Part shown: positions 15,511 to 21,429 of the stretch, piece by piece
Layout: each line of letters opens with the position of its first letter
Numbering within the stretch: the first letter of the stretch is position 1
Source: CAYQPF01 sp964419225
GTDB lineage: Bacteria > Cloacimonadota > Cloacimonadia > Cloacimonadales > CAYQPF01
Assembly (NCBI GenBank): GCA_964419225.1
Contig: CAYQPF010000086.1
Coordinates: 1 to 21,429 of the forward strand
Length of the DNA: 21,429 bases
Direction: 5' to 3'
The notes under the pieces: model-generated
The model's input: only the letters and a program-made list of their open reading frames with translations
The model's database searches: none
Told to the model about the DNA's origin: nothing
Position numbers and translations under genes: made by a program

Positions 15511-18500
15511 ATGAAACCAATCGTACTCTTAATCCTGCTTAGTTTGTTGGTAGTCAGCATTCATTCTTATGACGTTGGTCTAAATAATAGTTCTCAATTA
15601 TACAGAATAACAGAGTCAACTGACAACTATATGGATATAGAATTCTCATTAGCCTCATTTCAAGAGAGTATCTTTAGTACTCAGGGGAAAGATTATAAAA
15701 GAATCAGTCACGATAAAGCCGGATATCTAACAGAAAAAGGATTACCTGAAGTACCTGTATTTGGCACATTTATCGCCATCCCTCCGTCAGTTAGTGCGAC
15801 CTGCTCTATACTAAGTACAGAAGAAAAAACCTTTAAAAATTACCAACTCTTTCCATCTCAGGATGGTGAGGATGTAAAAACAGGCAGCTTGCTCAGGGTG
15901 AATGAAGATTTTTATCGTACCAATTCCAATTATCCTACAGAAAAAGTTGTGCTTGGCTCCCAAGCTGTCATGCGGGATCTGAACATCATGAATATCACTT
16001 TTCAACCCTTTTCCTACAATTCCAAGGATAAGGAATTAAAAGTAAATGATAGAATAAAAGTTAGAATTACTTATAATCAGCCGATCACAAATTTGCCGTT
16101 AACCACATCGCCCCGGATGTCCAGATATTTTGCAGATATGTACAGTGATTTAATAGTAAATTATGATCAAATTCGAGATGAATTACCTCCTGTACAGCAA
16201 CCCTGTATCCTGATTATATATCCCAATGGGAGCAACAATCCTTTGCAAAGCAGTATTGATCAACTCGTACTATGGAAAAAGCAGAGAGGATTTGAAGTTC
16301 ATACAATCAACATTGCCCAGAATCAAAATACTACCGGAAATATTAAAGCTCAGATTCAAAACGCTTATGATACCTATCCCAATAAACCTGATTTTATTAT
16401 TCTGGTAGGTAACCCGGAAAGTAATTCCACTTCTCTACAGACCAATATGGTGAATTATCAAGGACCTTATCCCAATCCCTATGCAGGTGATTACCCTTAT
16501 ACATTTTTGACTGGAAATGACACAATCGGTGATGCCTTTATCGGCCGCTTATCCGTAGATTCTGCCTCAAACCTGCAAACCATTATCGCTAAAATTAAGC
16601 TTTCCGAAAGAAATCCTAACATGGCTGCAACTGACTGGTACAATAGAACACTTCTCGTAGCTGATACAAGTCCTTCTGGCACTTCCTGTATTGATGTTAG
16701 TATGCTGATTAAGGAAATGACCAAAGATTACAACCCCGCAGCTGTTTTTACCGAGATCTTTCCCACCCCTTCTGCAGCAACCATTAATACAGGATTGAAT
16801 GCAGGGAATGTATTTTTTAATTATCGTGGATATATCGGGATGAGCGGATGGACTGCTGGAGATATAGCCACTCTGAGTAATGTAAACAAATTATGCAATG
16901 CTGTCATTCTGACCTGCGATACCGGAGCTTTTGCTGACGGAACAAGCCGTATAGAAGCGTTTGTTACAGCAGGATCTCCTACCAGCCCCAAAGGTGCATA
17001 TACGGCAATGGGAATGTCAACATCACATACTCACACCGGTTTTAATAATTGTCTGGATGTTTCAACTTTTGATGGAATTTACCGTCATGGTCAACGTACA
17101 ATGGGCCAGGCTATGTACTATGCCAAGCAAATCCTGTATCAAAGTTATTACCAGGCAAATTTAGTGATGGCCAATACCTTTAATCACTGGTGTAACTTGA
17201 TGGGTGATCCTTCTATGGATATCATCGTGGGCATACCTAAAACTATGAATGTCAGTTACCCTGTGGAGATTCCACTGGGAACACCGACTGTGACAGTTCA
17301 GGCAACAGACAGTGCCAACCAGCCCTTGGAAAATGTGTGGGTAACTGTATCCAACAGTTCAGTTTCAACTATTGCCACCGGTTATACCAATACTCAGGGT
17401 CAAATAGTTTTGAATCTGCCTCAAACCGGTGCTGAAACTTTGACGGTTACCGTATCCAAACCCGACTATCTGCCTCACAATGGAACCTTGAATATAAGCT
17501 CTAATCCCTGTGTAGTCTATCAGTCTATGACTATCGACGATGATAACAGTAATGGCAGCCAAGGTAACAGTAACGGGATCATCAATAATGGTGAAACAGA
17601 CCAGTTGAATATCGTATTAAAGAACAACTCCTCTGCTGCTGTCAATAATATTGGTCTGACAGTAACGACTACCGATCCCTGGGTAACTGTTTTGGTTGAT
17701 TCTGTTTATTATGGCAGTTTAGCAGCTCAGGCTTCTTCTAATATAACTGCTGGCATAATGGTACAGGTTAATCCTGCCTGTCCTGATCAACATCCCATCA
17801 AACTGGATTTACAAATAGCATCTTCGCTGGGTAATTTCACCTCCAGTATTATCAAAACCTGTGCCGGAGCAGATTTGGACATTCTCAGCAACCAGGTGGT
17901 TGATAATAATAATTCTACACTTAATCCCGGAGAAATCTGCGGATTAAAACTAACCATAAAGAATAACGGGCAAAATTCTGCCTCTGATATCACAGCTTCT
18001 TTGAGATCAGGCAATCCTTATTTGACAGTTTCCGACTCTATGGCTACTTTTGGCAATGTAAATTCTCAGGCACAAAGTACCTGTAACAGCGATTACTTCA
18101 CTCTTTCTGCAGGAATGCAGTTGTTTGAGGGTCAGCCTGTTCCCATGACTGTTATCTTTCAGAATACTACCGGGTACTATGAAGAGGAGAATTTTGTTTT
18201 AACAGTTGGAACTACTTCAGTTTCTCAGCCCTTTGGACCCGACAGCTATGGTTATGTTTGCTATGATTCCTGGGATACTTCTTATGAAGAAAGCCCTGAA
18301 TATAACTGGATCGAGTTAAGTCCCAATACCGGCACACTTTTACCAATAAATGATATGGGAGAAAATAGTGATGAAACAGTAACCGTAAATATGCCGTTCA
18401 ATTTCAAATTCTATGGTATTAGTTATAATCAAATCTCAGTTTGTTCCAATGGCTGGATTTCGTTTGGACCTACCCAGACCTTTTCTTTCAGAAACTACCC

Positions 18501-21429
18501 ATTACCCGGACCTATGGCACCTGCGCCAATCATAGCAGCATTCTGGGATGATCTTGTCATGGATACCTCCAGCGGAATTTATACATATTACAGTACTGTA
18601 GAGCATGCTTATATTGTGCAATGGCAATCCATGAAAAATGCTTACAGTACCAATCCCAATAACAGAACTGAAACTTTTCAGGTTCTTCTTTATGATCCCT
18701 TGTATTATCCTACTATGCTGGGTGATGGAAAAATCAAGATTCAGTATAAAATTTTCAACAATGTGGATCATCAATCCGGAACAGAGCACGGCAGTTACAG
18801 TACAATAGGTATCCAGGATCACAGAGCTCTCACAGGTCTCCAATATACATATAATAATCAATACAGCCCTGGTGCACACACCTTGACAAACGAATCTGCT
18901 ATCCTTTTTACAGGTCTGCCTGTTTCCTATGATAATGCCCATTTACTCATGGCCAGTACTGCCATTAACGGAGAAGCCAATGTTTCGCAAATACCTGCAG
19001 GCTCTGATTTCCAATTAGGTGTAGGTTTGAAGAATCTGGGCAATATGCCTGCTCAAACTATATCTGCCAGTATTAGTACTAACGATCCTTATGTGACTAT
19101 TACCAATCCCAATTCTGCTTATAATCCTATCCCTACGGGAGAAATAGGTTTCAATACTACCTATTTTGGGTTTACCGTTAATAATAACTGCCCCAACAAT
19201 CGTATGATTTTGTTTACAATTAATATCTCTTCAGCAAACGAAAATTTAAGTTACAATTTTGAGTTTACAGTAAAAAAAGGAGATATCAGCACCGGACTAT
19301 TAATTTTTAATGACTCAGCAGGAAATTTGAATGGTGTTCCAGATGCTGGTGAAACTCTTGATATGGCTCTGGAAATTGTTAATAACTCTGTCACAAATAC
19401 CCCTGAAATATCTGTAATGATGTCTTCAACCAGCCCCTATATCCAGTTTAATACCAACAATATTTACTATGGTACAATAAAAGGTAATGAGAAGTTTCAG
19501 AAGAATTGGAATATTACAATCAGTAATTCCACACCACCGCTCTCTTATATCCCAATCAACATAATTTCCTATTCCAATAATGTACCTGTAGATACGACGT
19601 TTATCAGTCTGCCGGTCAGTGTTCCACCTCAATTATTAACAGAAGATTTTGATAATGGTATTCCTGATAATTGGACAACTTTAGAAAATCCTGATAACTG
19701 GAACTCTGTTACTTCTGACTATGCCGGTGGAACTTCCCCGGAAATAGTACTAAGTTGGAATCCTCAGTTTAACGGGACTAGCCGGCTTGCCTCGCCATCT
19801 TTGAACCTTATGGGCAGCAGCAATCTCTCGATTTCTTTCAGGCACAGTGTTGATATTTACCAGGCAAACGGCGGATATGAACTAGGTCTGGCAATCCGAA
19901 ATGAAACGACTGACTGGACAACACTCTGGTCCATTAATCCATCAACCGATATAGTACCTCAAACCATCACTACAGCTATTCCGCAAAACTTCGTCAATCA
20001 GCCCAATGTTCAGCTTAGCTGGTATTTGACAGGAGATTCGTTCAATCTGAACTACTGGTATCTTGATAATGTTAATATCAGTGGGATTTCCGGGAATAAT
20101 TCTACATTAAATGGAACAATATCTTTGAATAATTTCCCGGAGAATATGACGGATGTCAGGATCAAAGCAGGTACTTTTGTAACAGCTCCCAATGCTGACG
20201 GTACTTACAAATTCATTCTTCCGCCTATGGTTTATCCCTCAGTCACGGCGACCCTTTCCGGTTATTATGGAACCGGTGTTAACAATATCGAGCTTGTTAA
20301 TAATCAAAATATGATCATAAATTTCAATTTGAGTTATTTAACTCCTCCCCAAAATCTGAGCTACTCTCTGAATAATAACAATTTAACGCTGACCTGGAAT
20401 GCTCAGTCGCTGAGAACCAACTCCAGAAAAGTAATACCTGCCCAAAACAACCGGTTTGTCCTGCAATACTATCAGATTTACCGTCAGACAAATACAGGTG
20501 AATTTGTCCGGGTTGACAGTACAACAGCTACAAGCTATACTCAGGTAATTGATTCTCAGAATATCTATCGTTATTATGTTAAAGCTCAATATGTGGAAGG
20601 TCTGAGTGACGCTTCCAACCCAATCGTAACTAATGTTTCCAACCATTCCCCGGTTGTAGTTAATGCTATCCAGAATTTCAGCATGGTGGAAGATACTCCG
20701 GACAATCATATCAACCTCCTGCAGGTATTCAACGATCCCGATAACGATGATCTGACCTACAACTGCGGTGGTAATACCCATTTTCTTGTACAGATCAACA
20801 ACGGATTAGTTACTTTAACCCCCACTCTCAACTGGTTTGGCACTGAAACCCTTATCTTCAGAGCTGTTGATACCTGGGGTTTATCTGCCACCAGTTCAGT
20901 ATTAGTAACAGTTACACCGGTTGATGATCCTCCTGTTCTGAATTTCCCTGCAGCCCTAAACTATAACGAAGATTCTCCTCTACAGGTTAATTTTGCAGAA
21001 TTTGTGACTGATATTGATACTCCACCCGCCAATTATAGTCTTACCTGGAACGGCAATGTCAACACTGACATTACAGCCACTGGTCTTATGGTAACAATCT
21101 CCAATCATACTCCGAACTGGAATGGCCAGGAAACCGTTACTTTCATCATCAATGATGGTGTTACAGCACAATCGCTTGGTCTCACCAGAAACCACCAAAC
21201 CAAACAACAAGGACAATCTGCAAGAAGAAACCGAAACGACTCCCGAAATACCTACAATGTTAATCTTAATTTGAATTGTGTAGCTGTGAATGATGTGCCT
21301 GTAATCAATAGTCATATTCCTGCTGCAGATACAGTTACAGTTAATTATTCCACACCGACAGCTTTTAGTGTAAACGCACAGGACGTGGAGTCAACAGTTA
21401 CCTACCAATGGTTTGTCAATGATCAACAA
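15511..21429 (+). CDS. Giant secreted C25 (gingipain-like) peptidase-family multidomain protein, C-terminus beyond window
   Basis: The frame is open for 1973 codons from ATG 15511 to the right edge. A signal peptide (about 1-19) is followed by an N-terminal propeptide-like region (about 40-215) and a C25 domain (about 225-580). The C25 domain shows NYRGYIGMSGW (437-447), where classical gingipains have a GHG with the catalytic His; Tyr441 stands in its place. The nucleophile region ILTCDTGAF has Cys469. Downstream come a carboxypeptidase-regulatory-like domain (585-665), CARDB/Ig-like modules (671-905), a nidogen-like or anchor-type domain (911-1135), two more CARDB-like modules (1145-1370), a MAM/jelly-roll-like domain (1376-1530), FnIII (1612-1710) and cadherin-like modules (1711 onward, DPDNDDLTY and PVDDPPVL signatures). 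It is probably a cell-surface or secreted protein; a sorting domain is expected beyond the window. Whether it is an active protease is uncertain. Confidence 0.88.
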   Translation, partial: MKPIVLLILLSLLVVSIHSYDVGLNNSSQLYRITESTDNYMDIEFSLASFQESIFSTQGKDYKRISHDKAGYLTEKGLPEVPVFGTFIAIPPSVSATCSILSTEEKTFKNYQLFPSQDGEDVKTGSLLRVNEDFYRTNSNYPTEKVVLGSQAVMRDLNIMNITFQPFSYNSKDKELKVNDRIKVRITYNQPITNLPLTTSPRMSRYFADMYSDLIVNYDQIRDELPPVQQPCILIIYPNGSNNPLQSSIDQLVLWKKQRGFEVHTINIAQNQNTTGNIKAQIQNAYDTYPNKPDFIILVGNPESNSTSLQTNMVNYQGPYPNPYAGDYPYTFLTGNDTIGDAFIGRLSVDSASNLQTIIAKIKLSERNPNMAATDWYNRTLLVADTSPSGTSCIDVSMLIKEMTKDYNPAAVFTEIFPTPSAATINTGLNAGNVFFNYRGYIGMSGWTAGDIATLSNVNKLCNAVILTCDTGAFADGTSRIEAFVTAGSPTSPKGAYTAMGMSTSHTHTGFNNCLDVSTFDGIYRHGQRTMGQAMYYAKQILYQSYYQANLVMANTFNHWCNLMGDPSMDIIVGIPKTMNVSYPVEIPLGTPTVTVQATDSANQPLENVWVTVSNSSVSTIATGYTNTQGQIVLNLPQTGAETLTVTVSKPDYLPHNGTLNISSNPCVVYQSMTIDDDNSNGSQGNSNGIINNGETDQLNIVLKNNSSAAVNNIGLTVTTTDPWVTVLVDSVYYGSLAAQASSNITAGIMVQVNPACPDQHPIKLDLQIASSLGNFTSSIIKTCAGADLDILSNQVVDNNNSTLNPGEICGLKLTIKNNGQNSASDITASLRSGNPYLTVSDSMATFGNVNSQAQSTCNSDYFTLSAGMQLFEGQPVPMTVIFQNTTGYYEEENFVLTVGTTSVSQPFGPDSYGYVCYDSWDTSYEESPEYNWIELSPNTGTLLPINDMGENSDETVTVNMPFNFKFYGISYNQISVCSNGWISFGPTQTFSFRNYPLPGPMAPAPIIAAFWDDLVMDTSSGIYTYYSTVEHAYIVQWQSMKNAYSTNPNNRTETFQVLLYDPLYYPTMLGDGKIKIQYKIFNNVDHQSGTEHGSYSTIGIQDHRALTGLQYTYNNQYSPGAHTLTNESAILFTGLPVSYDNAHLLMASTAINGEANVSQIPAGSDFQLGVGLKNLGNMPAQTISASISTNDPYVTITNPNSAYNPIPTGEIGFNTTYFGFTVNNNCPNNRMILFTINISSANENLSYNFEFTVKKGDISTGLLIFNDSAGNLNGVPDAGETLDMALEIVNNSVTNTPEISVMMSSTSPYIQFNTNNIYYGTIKGNEKFQKNWNITISNSTPPLSYIPINIISYSNNVPVDTTFISLPVSVPPQLLTEDFDNGIPDNWTTLENPDNWNSVTSDYAGGTSPEIVLSWNPQFNGTSRLASPSLNLMGSSNLSISFRHSVDIYQANGGYELGLAIRNETTDWTTLWSINPSTDIVPQTITTAIPQNFVNQPNVQLSWYLTGDSFNLNYWYLDNVNISGISGNNSTLNGTISLNNFPENMTDVRIKAGTFVTAPNADGTYKFILPPMVYPSVTATLSGYYGTGVNNIELVNNQNMIINFNLSYLTPPQNLSYSLNNNNLTLTWNAQSLRTNSRKVIPAQNNRFVLQYYQIYRQTNTGEFVRVDSTTATSYTQVIDSQNIYRYYVKAQYVEGLSDASNPIVTNVSNHSPVVVNAIQNFSMVEDTPDNHINLLQVFNDPDNDDLTYNCGGNTHFLVQINNGLVTLTPTLNWFGTETLIFRAVDTWGLSATSSVLVTVTPVDDPPVLNFPAALNYNEDSPLQVNFAEFVTDIDTPPANYSLTWNGNVNTDITATGLMVTISNHTPNWNGQETVTFIINDGVTAQSLGLTRNHQTKQQGQSARRNRNDSRNTYNVNLNLNCVAVNDVPVINSHIPAADTVTVNYSTPTAFSVNAQDVESTVTYQWFVNDQQ

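Noticed and set aside
18502..18942. 146-residue minus-strand frame inside the C25 gene, and similar ones at 20383-20781 and 20980-21315
   Set aside because: They are antisense to well-formed secreted domains, with Ile/Val-rich translations typical of shadows and no start signals.

Overview
The window is AT-rich bacterial DNA, most consistent with the Fibrobacterota-Chlorobiota-Bacteroidota (FCB) group and, by style, with Candidatus Cloacimonadota. The placement is inference. It rests on two proteins ending in a NYPNPFNP...SGIY...K type C-terminal sorting domain (T9SS type A-like), large secreted peptidases of families M6 and C25, a tamA-tamB type outer-membrane pair, a membrane-less TPR histidine kinase, and intergenic regions full of short degenerate tandem repeats. 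No rRNA, tRNA, CRISPR array, phage gene or transposase is visible.

Layout: (1) 1-1471, minus, partial TPR-histidine kinase running off the left edge. (2) 1611-7228, plus, a two-gene operon of an Omp85/TamA-like barrel and a TamB-like translocon protein, joined by a 1-base stop/start overlap. (3) 7229-7615, a 387-base spacer with a 161-base heptamer array and a decamer element. (4) 7616-10972, plus, a secreted M6 metallopeptidase with FG-GAP repeats and a sorting domain. (5) 10973-11297, a second repeat-rich spacer with a strong terminator. (6) 11298-12047, minus, a PAP2-family phosphatase. (7) 12269-13267, minus, ornithine carbamoyltransferase with its own terminator. (8) 13268-13923, a 656-base spacer with a highly structured 155-base element and a good sigma70-like promoter. 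(9) 13924-15207, plus, a small secreted protein of three 102-residue repeats plus sorting domain. (10) 15511 to the right edge, plus, at least 1973 residues of a giant C25 (gingipain-like) multidomain protein.

The window mixes envelope biogenesis (TamA/TamB, PAP2), secreted degradative or adhesive proteins (M6, the three-repeat protein, C25) and one metabolic gene (ornithine carbamoyltransferase). The secreted genes are each monocistronic with long leaders. The sorting domains imply a T9SS-like exporter encoded elsewhere.

The least explained content is intergenic: three heptamer arrays that share a 7-base period but not a sequence, a decamer element on both sides of the M6 gene, a 41-base element repeated upstream of two unrelated genes, and the nested palindromic element at 13483-13637, which is the best candidate for an undescribed RNA or miniature mobile element.
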